From positions 5,147,361 to 5,211,360 of the forward strand of contig NC_090196.1 of the NCBI RefSeq assembly GCF_024679245.1: a DNA stretch of 64,000 nucleotides. Reading direction: 5' to 3'. Positions 1 to 12,700 of this stretch are shown one piece after another (position 1 is the first letter of the stretch; every line of letters begins with the position of its first letter). Position numbers and translations under genes: made by a program. A model generated the notes under the pieces. It ran no database searches. It saw only the letters and a list, made by a program, of their open reading frames with translations, and had not been told where the DNA came from. Source of the DNA: Pseudorasbora parva (Eukaryota; Chordata; Actinopteri; Cypriniformes; Gobionidae).

Positions 1-1260
1 CCTGGTTCATTACTCAAAACCGCAATCATGGGTAAGACTGCCGACCTGACGGCCATCATTGACACCCTCAAGCGAGACGGGAAGACACAGAAAGACATTT
101 CTGAACGAATAGACTGTTCCCAGAGTGCTGTATCAAGGCACCTCAGTGGGAAGTCTGTGGGAAGGAAAAAGTGTGGCAAAAAACGCTGCACAATGAGAAG
201 GTGAGCGGACCCTGAGGAAGATTGTGGAGAAGGACCGATTCCAGACCTTGGGGGACCTGCGGAAGCAGTGGACTGAGTCTGGAGGAGAAACATCCAGAGC
301 CGCCGTGCACAGGCGTGTGCAGGAAATGGGCTACAGGTGCCGCATTCCCCAGGTCAAGACACTTTGGGCTACAGAGAAGCAGCACTGGACTGTGGCTCAG
401 TGGTCCAAAGTACTTTTTTCGGATGAAAGCAAATTTTGCATGTCATTCAGAAATCAAGGTGCCAGAGTCTGGAGGAAGACTGGGGAGAAGGAAATGCCAA
501 AATGCCTGAAGTCCAGTGTCAAGTCCCCACAGTCAGTGATGGTCTGGGGTGCCATGTCAGCTGCTGGTGTTGGTCCACTGTGTTTTATCAAGTGCACGGT
601 CAATGCAGCTCGCTATCAGGAGATTTTGGAGCACGTCATGCTTCCATCTGCTGAAAAGCTTTATGGAGATGAAGATTTGGTTTTTCAGCACGACCTGGCA
701 CCTGCTCACAGTGCCAAAACCACTGGTAAACGGTTTACTGACCATGGTATTACTGTGCTCAATTGGCCTGCCAACTCTCCTGACCTGAACCCCATAGAGA
801 ATCTGTGGGATATTGTGAAGAGAAAGTTGAGCGACGCAAGACCCAACACTCTGGATGAGCTTAAGGCCGCTCTCGAAGCATCCTGGGCCTCCAGAACACC
901 TCAGCAGAGCCACAGGCTGATCGCCTCCATGCCACGCCGCACTGAAGCAGTCATTTCTGCAAAAGGATTCCCCACCAAGTATTGAGTGCATAACTGAACA
1001 TAATTATTTGAAGGTTGACTTTTTTTGTATTAAAAACACTTTTTTGTTTATTGGTCGGATGAAATTTGCTAATTTCATTTGCTAAATAGAGACAGGAATT
1101 TTGGGTTTTCATGAGCTGTGTGCCAAAATCATCAGTTTTAAAACAATAAAAGACCTGGAATATTTCAGTTGGTGTGCAATGAATCTAAATTTTTTATCAT
1201 TACATTATGGAAAATAATTTACTTTATCACAATATGCTAATTTTTTTAGAAGGACCTGTA
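1..1260 (+). mobile_element. Tc1-like (Tc1/mariner) DNA transposon, left end outside window
   Basis: The segment holds a transposase reading frame followed by an AT-rich right end that stops at ...AGGACCTG next to a TA dinucleotide, the usual Tc1 target. The left inverted repeat is beyond the window edge. The element lies upstream of the first visible slc7a8 exon, presumably in one of that gene's introns. It is non-functional as it stands because its coding region is frameshifted. Confidence 0.85.
28..985 (+). pseudogene. Tc1-like transposase, frameshifted
   Basis: The ATG at 28 opens a short N-terminal frame with a helix-turn-helix-like stretch (TQKDISERIDCSQSAVSRHL). It hits a stop near 204 (MRR followed by TGA). 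The remainder continues in another frame from about 224 to the stop at 983-985. The catalytic core shows the DD34E triad: D in SDESKF, D in FQHDLAPAHS and E in [12 protein letters not shown], which is the Tc1 signature. Total length would be close to the usual 340 residues. The frame break lies in the region that normally links the DNA-binding and catalytic domains, so no full transposase can be made. Similarity to Tc1 transposases is established family knowledge; loss of function is read directly. Confidence 0.9.
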
Positions 1261-1420
1261 TACCCAGGCTCATCTGATCCACAGGTGTAAAGAATCTGTA
1301 GTATGTCACAAGACAGAAAAAAGCAATTCCACCCACTAGAGGGCAGACAAAGCATTCAAGACAGAAATAACCAGTTCAACTACATGCACATGTAACATAT
1401 GTGAATATATTCAAATGTTA

Positions 1421-1768
1421 TTTATTCCGTCTTTTGGATGAGATGTTAAACCGAGGTCCTGACTCTCTGTGGTTGTTAAAAATCCCAGGATGTCCTTCGA
1501 TAAAGAGTAGGGGTGCAACCCCGGCATCCTGGCCAAATTTGCCCACTGGCCTCTGTCCATCATGGCCTCCTAATCATCCCCCTCTCCTGATTGGCTTAAT
1601 CACTCTGTCTCCTCTCCACCAATCAGCTGGTGTGTGGTGAGCGTTCTGGTGTAATATGGCTGCCGTTGCATCATCCAGGTGGATGCTGCACATTGGTGGT
1701 GGTTGAGGAGATTCCCCCCTTCAATGTAAAGTGTGTTGAGTGCCTTGAAAAGCGCTATATAAATCGAA

Positions 1769-1800
<32 letters not shown>
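1421..1800 (+). repeat. SINE-like retroposon with (ATT)n tail
   Basis: A roughly 350-bp segment ends in a tail reading GCCTTGAAAAGCGCTATATAA followed by (TTA)n at about 1771-1798. This tail form is typical of fish LINE/SINE 3' ends. No ORF or splice site belongs to it. The family name is not assigned. Confidence 0.5.
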
Positions 1801-2508
1801 CTGTGGTCAAAGCTGAATTTTCACCATCATTACTCCAGTCTTCAGTGTCACATCATCCTTCAGAAATCATTCCACTATGACCTTAATATGATCATTTAAT
1901 GTATTCTTGATGAATAAAAGTATTTTTTGTTAAATGTGCACTATGTAACTATTTTATAATACATATCCAAAAACCACTAGGCCAGTGTTATATATTTTGT
2001 TTCAGTTGAGTACTTACAATATCACAAATGTTTCCAACCATTTGTAAATTGTGAGAAAATTGCTACTTTAACCAAGGAGCCGGGACGTCTGAGTATAGCT
2101 TCTGAGGGAGTCGCCTGTCAATGGCGTCATATCTGCGTTACTCAGTTTCCGGGTTTATTCTGCAGAAGCGCTTTACTCTTAGCAGTGTGAACATGTCACA
2201 GAAGCGCCGAGCGAACGCACAGAGTAACGTCATAACATCATTTTAAACACACTCAGATGTGTCTTATATGATAAACAGAGCTGCGTTAGCTCGTGATCGG
2301 ATAAGCAAAAATGGTGCAGACAACTGTCCCGTCATAATAAAAGTCCTGCTCCTCGTCGGGTGAGTGTTGCTCATCTTAACACTCAGCAATCGACCCTGCT
2401 CTGCTTCACACTACAGTAACGTTAATACACTGCAAAAATTGCTTTTCGTACTTAGTATTTTTGTCTTGTTTCTAGTCAAAATTTCGAAATATTCATACAT
2501 TAAGAAAC

Positions 2509-2944
2509 TGTAACACGGATCCACTGAAGAGGCGAGGTTTAGAACCTAAGTGCAGTTTATTTGAACACTTAACATAAATCCAAACATTAGACTTAGACTT
2601 AGACTTAGACTTAGACTTAGACTTAGACTTAGACTTAGACTTAGACTTAAAACAAACACTCACCAAACGTGGGTTACAACATCAATAACTGACCAAGACT
2701 ATGGCAAACATGAGGGCTTAAATACACAAGGGCTAATGACAAAATGAGGGACACCTATGAACAATGATTAACCTATAAACCAATGACAACAAGACACAGG
2801 AACACGAGGCAGGAACACATGAGGGCATGGAATCACATGACAATAGACCACATGACAAGACCAGGAAGTGCATGACAAAACATGACAGTGAACATGAAAC
2901 CTTAAAACATGAAACATGAACCTACACCAAAACACCTTGTGACA
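2509..2944. mobile_element. Probable solo LTR with 5-bp target duplication
   Basis: The insertion begins TGTAACA, ends TGTGACA and is flanked on both sides by GAAAC (2504-2508 and 2945-2949). TG...CA ends and a 5-bp duplication are the hallmarks of an LTR retrotransposon, and no internal region remains. A hexanucleotide array lies inside it. Family not assigned; orientation not determined. Confidence 0.6.
2587..2649. repeat. (ACTTAG)n hexanucleotide array
   Basis: About ten tandem copies of ACTTAG lie inside the LTR-like insertion. Confidence 0.9.
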
Positions 2945-3771
2945 GAAACATTTACTAGACAAGTAAAAATTATTGTCTTGTTTTGGGAAAAAATACCCCC
3001 AGTGGGGTAAGCAAAATAATGTTGTTTTAAGATGAATTTGCTTACCCCACTGACAGATTATTTTGCTTATTTTAAACAAAAACTCTCTTAATTTTTAGTT
3101 ATTTTTAAGAGACAATTACTTTTGCTTGTCTAGCAAATACTTCTTGTTTTAAGAATTTTTAGATATGTTTGGATTAGAAACAAGCCAAAAACTAAGTAAG
3201 AATCTTTTTGTTGCAGTGTAACCGCATCCATCAACATGATTTCTGTCCTATCCCGATTATTTCCCACCGGCTGTGAGGTGAAGACCACATGTCCCAAGAT
3301 TCTGTGCTCAAGCCAGTGTCATCAAACTACGCCTTAGTTTTGAATAGGCACCCTCTAGCCTAGCGGACGGAAAAGTTACATAGTGCACCTTTAATTTCTT
3401 TCCAAAAAAAGAAAAGAAAAATGAATTCTTGCTGACCCCAAACTTTTGAACGGTAGTGTGTAAGTATCAATTGATAATTCAGGTGTATGAATCGGGGGGG
3501 GGGGGAGTGATGCTTTATAGTCTTATTAAAAAATGGCAGTCTGCTGCATAATTTAAAAAAAAATACAAGATTTGCAATAGTGCTGTGTAAATGTGGTCAA
3601 TGCAGATTATGTGGCTGCATTTGTACATGGCTCGATTTGAACACCTTGAAGGTGTAAAAACAACACAGACGGCGCATGGAAATAAACTGTGTTATTAGTG
3701 GGCGAAACCTTCTCCTCTGAATGTGCTGATTCGGTTAATGATGTGCTAAAGCTTTGTTTCGTTTGCCTTAG

Positions 3772-6700
3772 ACTTTCGGTGAAAAACTTCTCGGGGTGTT
3801 TTCCACCCTCATGCCGATCTCCGTGGCACTCTCCACGTTTGGGGGCATCAATGGTTACCTCTTCACCTCCTCCAGGTGAGCACATTTCTTTTCAATTCAC
3901 CTTTTAAATTTACCTCACCTACATTTCATACATACTCAAAAAGACATCAAAAAAAGAAAGTGAAAGAATATATTTTAAAATGTAATGCATTCCTGTGATC
4001 AACTCTGAATTTTCAGCTTCATTACTCCAGTCTTCAGTGTCGCATTATCCTCCAGAAATCAGCACCTATGTAAAATAGATATAGGCACCTATTGTAATCG
4101 TTCTTATTTTTCCTTCTTCCACTATGGCAGCCCTCTCAGAAGACATGAAAAATGGCTATTTGTGCTCATATTTGATACACAAACTTCTGTGCCGCATACC
4201 GAGTCAAGTGAGGCCCAGTTTTTCCATACCAGCCATTTTGGGCATCAGCCATATTGAATTTTGTATTACCATATCGTTTCAGAAAGTTTCAAAATATATA
4301 ATGAAATTATAGTAAAATATAATAAAAAAATGCTAAATGTTGAAAGTTATTATAAGCTTCACCAAACCGCATTTGAATAACGCAACGGAAAGATGCCATG
4401 CAGATTAGAGGCTGTAACCGCATTATGTGTCATTATCACCTCACACTAACACATTTGGCAACAGTGCCATCTATTGGTCAAAAGTGATAAACAATTTATT
4501 CAGGGATTGCACTTATGATGGTTTTTGCTTAAAATAATCTAAAAATGTCTTTAGTTACTTATTGTTGTCATTGGTCTGATGTTCCCGGCCATGCTTGCAT
4601 AACTCGTTGTGCCCTAATTGCGGCTTGCAGCTATATTATTATTAATATTAATATTATTATTATTAATATTATTGGTGTTGTAAACAAGAAGTATCTTACT
4701 TAATTTTGCTTTTCAAGTAATTAAATCTAGTTTTAAAGGGATAGTTCACCCAAAAAGGAAAATTCAGTCATTAATTCCTCACCTTCATGTCGTCCCAAAC
4801 CCGTAAGACCTTCGTTCATCTTCAGAACACAGATGAAGATATTTCTGATGAAACACGAGAGCTCTCTGACAGAACAACGTGTAAAAAAGGACAGACAGAG
4901 TTAGGCTAATGTATGTTTCTGACACACATTGTGGCTTCCCAATACATCACAACAGTGATGATCGGACTTGAACGGACAAATTTACACAAAAAATATGTCG
5001 ACATGCCCGACTTGGCGAGTATCCTTCCAAACATAGTAGATTATGTCTTAAGTAAAATGTAAACAGTCGAGAAAGACGTGTCCATGTGTAACAGTATGTT
5101 CTGGATCTGTGCATTATGTCTTAAAGGGAAAGATGCCTTTTCCTGTTGTCTGTGCTTTTAATGTTAATCAAACAACAAATGACAAAGAAATCACTGCTCT
5201 TGACCATAGACTGTAAAAACCTATGGATGTAGTGTCTGTGACGTCACCCATAGGATTCTGAAGAGCTGTTCTGAAGCGTAAAGTAGGGTCGAGCTGGCTA
5301 TCGCCATCTTGGCAGCGCTTCATTGCGCGTCACGCCTGGATAACAGAAAATGGGCAAAGAGGCGGGACGTGGGCGGAACTGAGGTGATGCGATGACTAAC
5401 AGACGGCAGATAAATGGCTATCCACCTGTCAATCAAAGTGGCAACGCCCTTAATTATGCAGAACTTTAAGGCTTTATATAATGTAAACAAATGAGTTATT
5501 AAAAAATTAACCCCCTCTCACAGTTGTCATTAAAGGGGGGGTGAAACACTCAGTTTCAGTCAATCTCATGTCAATCTTGAGTACCCATAGAGTAGTATTG
5601 CATCCTTCATATCTCCGAAAAGTCTTTAGTTTTATTATATTTATAAAAGAAATATGGGCTGTGCCGAGTCTTTCTGGAAAAAACCGAGCGCCTGGAGGCG
5701 TATCGTGTGGGCGGAGCTAAAGGATGACGAATGCACACAAAGCGGTGACTTCCTCAAGCGTGGAGAAACCCATGGCTATCTCAGCTAATACAGATAATGA
5801 TCCAGAATCAAATCTGAGGCAGAAATAAATTGAACAGGAGAAACAGCAACATCAGGACGTCCGTCTCTGTGGTATGGACTGTATTTAGTGGCCTGTCAAC
5901 ATTTGTGTGTCTTTACTCGCAGTTTATGAGGACATGATTCGGTTTATGGACTATTGTATGCGACTAAACTTTAGCAGTAGCAAGCAAAACGGTTTTGCAC
6001 GTCAGACTAGTGTAACGTTATACATAGAACAACAATGGAGTAACTGTTAGCGCATTTGAATGACGAAGCACACGATCGTGTCGTTTACTGATGTTTACTC
6101 ACGTGACGATAGCCAACAGCACAGACATTTGAAGCAGTTTTACTCACCGGCTGCTTCCAAAGCAGGACCGAACCTTTATCGCTGGGACCGCTCCGTCAAA
6201 AACACACTTCTTTGGTATGATTTGGTGAAGTCCTGTGACAGCAGTGACCGTGGAGATCCACTTTGAGACGCGACTGAAGCGATGTTGTGAGGCTTCCCGT
6301 CATTTCTGCGTTCAAATCGGTTCAAATGCAGCGCTGCCGTCCCAGAATGCTGTGCTGAAGCGTTGAAGTCGCTTGATGTCACCCATAGGAATAAAGTGGA
6401 GCGCGGCGCGGACTATAACGACGACTGGATCTGCACCTGAGCGAGTGTTTATGGGCGTGCATTTCCTCTCTCGCTCTAGTCACGTGCGCGCGCACCCTAC
6501 CGGGAGAAGAGTTCGTACGGCCCATACAAGGACCTTCTGCTCTATTAACGTCAAGCCGAGCCATACTCGAAAAAAAACTACAGAAATATCTTTATCTGTG
6601 TTCTGAAGATCAACGAAGGTCTTACGGGTTTGGAACGACATGAGGGCGAGGAATTAATGACAGCATTTTCATTTTTTGGTGAACTATCCCTTTAAGGAGA

Positions 6701-9700
6701 TTTATATATCTTGTACGAAAAGCAGTTCCAATTATGACAGCGATTCTTTGTCATGCATTTACTGTTTATGTGTGTATTTGTTTAACAACATTCAGGTTGT
6801 GTTTTTCCGGGGCCCGGGAAGGACATTTACCCAGCCTCCTTGCTATGATCCACTTTAAGCGCTGCACGCCGATTCCAGCTCTGCTTGTCTGTGTATGTGA
6901 TTTTCATATGAGAACAATGAGTTTTTGTTTCAGCAACCAGCCTATTGTGTTGCTTGCCAGGATTTCACTTGTTCTAATTGGTTCCCATTAACATTCTTTC
7001 TCTATTGTGCCTCTTGATCTTTTCTTTCAGTGCACTGCCACAATCGTAATTTTGTGCATTGGAGAAACTCACAACCTTATAAACTATGTCTCTTTCATCA
7101 ACTACCTCTCTTATGGAGTCACTATTGCTGGCCTGCTCTACTACAGATGGAAGAAGCCAAACTTATACAGGCCTATTAAGGTATTCAATTATATACAAAT
7201 ATAAAAAATAGCTTGTGTCTATTCTACACCCATAACATGTGCTTTTATGTAACGTAGTAAAGCTGGTGCATTATAAAGTGCATTTAGCAGGTTCACCTGG
7301 TTTGCTGCAGTAGAGAGTAGTCACGGCCAGATGATGTTTATAGTGGGTGAATATCAAAGCTTCAGGTTTGTTCTCTCCTCAGGTGAGTCTCCTAGTGCCA
7401 GTGTGTTATCTGCTCTTCTGGGTTCTGCTGCTGGGCTTCAGTTTGCACTCAGAGCCGCTGGTGTGTGGAGTGGGGCTGGTCATTATGCTCACTGGAGTAC
7501 CAGTTTATTTCCTGGGAGTTTACTGGAAAGACAAGCCAAAATGCATATATGACTTCATTGGTAAGGAGACTGGATATGCAATTTCTGTTATGTGTTCTCT
7601 ATAGGAATAGTAAAGAATATTTTCTTATTATACATATTTAAAAATATTTACTCATCCTCATGCTAAACCTTTTATCAATGGAGAATAAAACAAGAGCACA
7701 CTGCAAATACTCACAACTCAACCAAATACAGAAACACACTGCAAATACTCAACTCAACCAAATACAGAAACACACTGCAAATACTCAACTCAACCAAATA
7801 CAGAAACACACTGCAAATACTCAACTCAACCAAATACAGAAACACACTGCAAATACTCAACTCAACCAAATACAGAAACACACTGCAAATACTCAACTCA
7901 ACCAATTACAGGAACACACTCAAATACTCACAACTCAACCAAATACAGAAACACACAGAAAATACTCAACTCAACCAAATACAGAAACACACTGCAAATA
8001 CTCAACTCAACCAATTACAGGAACACACTCAAATACTCACAACCCAACCAATACAGAAACACACTGCAAATACTCAACTCAACCAAATACAGAAACACAC
8101 AGAAAATACTCAACTCAACCAAATACAAAAACACACTGCAAATACTCACAACATGTGTATGTGGGGTAACTGTTTTATCAAATTAGATACATTTGAGTGT
8201 TTTGAAAATGATGTTATATCGTTACTCTGTGCGTTCGCACAGCAGCAACAATGATACACTTGTTGACACTGCAGTGAGCTAAATTAATATTAGGCATGGT
8301 AAATCACAGTAAATCAAGAAACCCAGATTTAAACAATAAGACTAACTGTGTTTAGCTGTATAACAATGATTAGTTTTCTGTTGATTAATGATCAAAACAG
8401 TTGCTCACCTGTTTAATAAAACATCATATATTAACGCGTCTTTGGTGTTTCCATGAAAAAAAACAAAAGTTAAAAACATTGGTAACGTGGGTATGATGTC
8501 ATTGATAGGCGATGCACAGACACGATCCGTGTCCTGGTTAAAATAGCTTATTTCTCGGGATTTAAACATTCTTGGAAACTTTTGCGATAACGCAAGTACA
8601 CAATTCAACAAAATGTATAACTTTGTTCTAGTGGTTTTTGGATATTTTAATCAAAAAATCTTAAATATGGTGACTTTAATACATAACTATTTAAAATTAT
8701 TTAAAAGTGCACTTTTTAAAAAAAGTTCAGGGCATCCTCCCTTACATTACTCACCAGTCTACTTCTGTAGACAGTGTCCATTTGGCTCCAGGCTTATACA
8801 ATGTGGATGCTTATACTTCATAATCTCTGAAATGAACGAATGACAATACAATTGCAAATGGACAAACAAGCGAGCATGACACATTAGCATTTTCAAGAAA
8901 AAGCCAGCATATATTATTTATGTGACACAAAACTAAATCAATGTTACTCATCTATCGAGAAGAAATAAAGCAACATCGGCATCCGATTGCAGGCCTTAGC
9001 GCTACTTGAGTTCTCTCCAGCGCTGGAAAGCTGATACTTCTTGCCTGATCGTAAGCCGCCTTTTGTTCCAAAGACATTTTCTACTTTTGTTTTTTATCTG
9101 CCATCTCTCTCTTTCTGACGTCGCTCGGCTGATGTCTGTCCTGTGTGTCGTGTCTTTTAATTAATGACGTGCACTGAGCGATCTCTTCTCCCTGTCATTA
9201 GTAGACCCAATGCTGATTGGCCACAAGTTTGTTTCTAAAGCAATTTTGAAATACCTTACCTTTAAGTGGCCTTTAATTTCATTAATGTTAAATTCTCTGC
9301 AAGTAGTTTTTTTTATGTACTAAGCCAAAGATGGCAAAATATTTAGTGGTATTTCAAAGGTCTTAACTATTTTAATCACAAATCACTGGTTAGGAGATGA
9401 GCAAGAATTGCATAAATACTGTAGATAAAGTAACTTAGCACAGAATAGCCTTCCTCAACTCAAAGCTTCAAACAGTTCATGAGCCATTGAAAAATATCTC
9501 CCAGTTCGTTTGAGTTTAATCTCAGAACAAATATTCACTGTACTCTGCTATATTCTCTACTACTATACTCTGAGCAGCCGAAAAAAATGCATGATGGACT
9601 CATTCTTGGTTGTCTTTGCAGCCCGAACAATATTCAAAAGGAACTGCAAATTGTATTTGTGTTTTCAATTTGTGGACACATACAGTGGGGCAAACAAGTT

Positions 9701-12700
9701 ATCCCACTTAAAAAGATGAGTGAGGCCTGTAATTTTCATCATATATACACTTCAACTATGAGAGACAGAATGAGAGAAAAAAAATCCAGAAATGCAAATT
9801 TTTAAAGCAAATATTTTTTTGTGCAAATTATGGTGGAAAATAAGTATTCGGTCAATAACAAAAGTTAATCTGAATACTTTGTTATATACCCTTTGCTGGC
9901 AATGACAGAGGTCAAACATTTTCTATAAGTCACCACAAGGTTTTTACACACTGTGGTAGTTTGGCCCATTTCTCCATGCAGATCTCCTCTAGAGCATTGA
10001 TGTTTTGGGGATGTCGCTGGGGAACACAGATTTTCAATTCCCTCCATAGATTTTCTATGGGGCTGAGATCTGGAGACTAGCTTTACCACTTCAGGACCTT
10101 GAAATACTTCTTACGAAGCCACTCCTTTGTTGCCAGGGCGGTGTGTTTGGGATCATTGTCATGCTGAAAGACCCAGCCACGTTTCATCTTCAATGCCCTT
10201 GCTGATGGAAATAAGTTTTTACTCAAAATCTCACGATACATGGCCCCATTCATTCTTTCCTTTACAAGGATCAGTCGTCCTGGCCCCTTAACAAAGAAAA
10301 ACAGTCCCAAAGAATGACGTTTCCACCCCCAGGCTTCCCAGTAGGTATGGTGCAACTCAGCATTCTTTCTCCTCCAAACACAACAAGTTGAGTTTTTATC
10401 AAAAAGTTATATTTTGGTTTCATCTGACCATATGAAATTCTCCCAATCCTCTTCTGGATCATCCAAATGCTCTCTAGCAAACATCAGACGGGCCCAGACA
10501 TGTACTGGCTTAAGCAGGGACACATGTCTGGCACTGCAGGATTTGAGTCCCTGGTGGTGTAGTTTTACTGATGGTAGCCTTTGTTACTTTGGTCCCAGCT
10601 CTCTGCAGGTCATTCACTAGGTCCATTGTGTGGTTCTGCGATTTTTGCTCACCGTTCTTGTGATCATTTTGACCCCACAGGGTGAGATCTTGCGTGGAGC
10701 CCCAGATTGAGGGAGATTATCAGTGGTCTTGTATGTCTTCCATTTTCTAATATTTTTCCCCACAGTTGATTTCTTCACACCAAGCTGCTTACCTAATGCA
10801 GATCCTAAAGAACCTTCCCAACCTGGTGCAGGTCTACAATTTTGTTTCTGGTGTCCTTTGACAGCTCTTTGGTCTTTGCCATAGTGAAATTTGGAGTCTG
10901 ACTGTTTGAGGCTGTGGACAGGTGTCTTTTATACGGATAACAAGTTCAAACAGGTGCCATTACACTCTAAAAAATGCTGGGTTAAAAACAACCCAAGTAG
11001 GGTTGAAAATGGACAAACCCAGAAATCCATTCAAACAACCCAATTTCTGGTTTTGTCCATTTTCAACCCAGGTTCGGTTGTTTTTAACCCAGCATTTTTT
11101 AGAGTGTAATACAGGGAATGAATGGAGGACAGAGGAGCCTATTAAAGAAGAAGTTACTAGTCTCTGAGAGCCAGGAATCTTGCTTTTTTTCTAGGTGACA
11201 AATTCTTGTTTAAAGGGGTGATGAATTGAGAAATCAACTTTCCCTTGAGCTTTTGATCTATAAAAGGTCATGGAAATATAAGAATATTTTCTAAGTTTCA
11301 GAACTGAAACTTCCTTGTTAGTCAAAGAAAAGCTTTTATAGACACCAGGCTCAGCAAACGGTCCTGTGCTTTATACTGACGTCAGTCCACGACGAAACAC
11401 ACACCTCTACAGAATCTACAGCACGTCTAATCCAGTAGCCTCGCCCACCGACTCATGGAGCTGATCGGCTCACAGCCAGCAGCAATAAACATGTGGAAGA
11501 AGATAGCAAGATATTGTGGAAGAACACAGTCGCTGCATAAGCTTCCTTTGGATCCTAATATGTGTGGTTGAACTGAACTGAAGTTCCAGCTCACGTGGGG
11601 AAGACATGTTCACTTCATTTCACTGTGGAATCGTTTGTAAACAAATATCTGCTCGATGCTGGATTTGGAGCAGACAGGAATGGTGCAACACACATGTGAG
11701 TAAATAGTATTGAATTGTTATAGATCGTTTTGCTTATGTGTACTTGTCTAACAGAGCATACCTTTAGCATGCTGGACTCGCAAGGCCCGGCAGGCCGATG
11801 AATCTCATAATATTCCGTTCTTATACTGTGGTGTTGTCTCTTGAGTCTCGACTTTTGTACCCGCGTAGGTGGGTGTGTGTGTGGGTGCGCGGTTCGCGCT
11901 CATATTGACCGATCTAGCGGGCTATGTGTAATATAAAAATAATAGTCCAATCCATCTTGGGTGGATAAGAAATAAATCATTGTGTTTGTTTGATAAAGAC
12001 GTTTATGAGTCCTGTGATCGAGAGAATCATTCCGGTTGCCGCTCCTCCCTCAATCTCCTCTCTCATCTGAACTGAACTGACAGGGGAGCTTAAAGGGGGG
12101 GTGAAACACTCAGTTTCAGTCAATCTCATGTCAATCTTGAGTACCTATAGAGAGAGAGGGGAGCTTAAGCTCATTAAATATACAAATCTTATCCAATCCT
12201 AGCCGTGTGCGTTTTCTTTAAAGTCTCCAGTGCAGCATGCCCATCAAAACCCTTTTTTTGGAGAGAGCCTCAAAACCAGTGTAGAAAATAGCCTATTACT
12301 TATAAGTCATGATGCTTTCGAATGTAAAAACCACACAAATACAGTGCCTTGCGAAAGTATTCGGCCCCCTTGAACTTTGTGACCTTTTGCCACATTTCAG
12401 GCTTCAAACATAAAGATATAAAACTGTAATTTTTTTGTGAAAAATCAACAACAAGTGGGACACAATCATGAAGTGGAATGAAATTTATTGGAAAACTGCT
12501 CGTTTTCACAGACTTTTCACTACAAGTGCACTTCTTTTTTAGCCTGACAAGCCAGACCCACATCAAGATGTTTGGTCTGGAAACTCACCATAGACAGCTC
12601 AGTCCGAGGGGCGGATAAACGGTTGTCTTTCAAACTCCCTCTGCACGCGATAGGATAGCGGTACACCAACCAGAGCAACGAAGGTGAAGGGGAGCTCGCT

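Larger units (their letters stand above)
2426..3220. mobile_element. Fold-back MITE (TACACTGCAAAAA termini)
   Basis: Both ends carry TACACTGCAA-type inverted repeats followed by the motif CTTAGT...TTGT(C)TTGTTTCTAG. A related copy lies at about 23229-24752 in dus2. The interior includes smaller mirrored AAACAAGACAAT-type arms around 2950-3130. It is interrupted by the LTR-like insertion 2509-2944. No coding capacity. Confidence 0.65.
1934..3390. mobile_element. TTAA-flanked MITE with nested insertions
   Basis: Termini ATGTGCACTATGTAACT and AGTTACATAGTGCACCT are inverted repeats, and each is bordered by TTAA (1930-1933 and 3391-3394). This is the target duplication of piggyBac-type transposition. 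The interior carries a second, fold-back element (2426-3220) that itself holds a solo LTR. No transposase is visible, so it is non-autonomous. Confidence 0.75.
9683..11209 (-). mobile_element. Decayed Tc1-like transposon
   Basis: The left end CAGTGGGGCAAACAAGTT follows a TA. The interior encodes, on the minus strand, remnants of a Tc1 transposase. A fold-back MITE is inserted at 10961-11108, and the right end is cut off where the TTAA element at 11214 begins. Located in the last slc7a8 intron. Confidence 0.8.

Noticed and set aside
557..991. 144-codon minus-strand ORF
   Set aside because: Lies opposite the Tc1 transposase frame, with no independent motif.
7660..8169. 169-codon ORF of [12 protein letters not shown] repeats, and possible CRISPR-like array
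   Set aside because: 36-bp tandem repeats without unique spacers in a vertebrate intron; a minisatellite, neither protein nor CRISPR.
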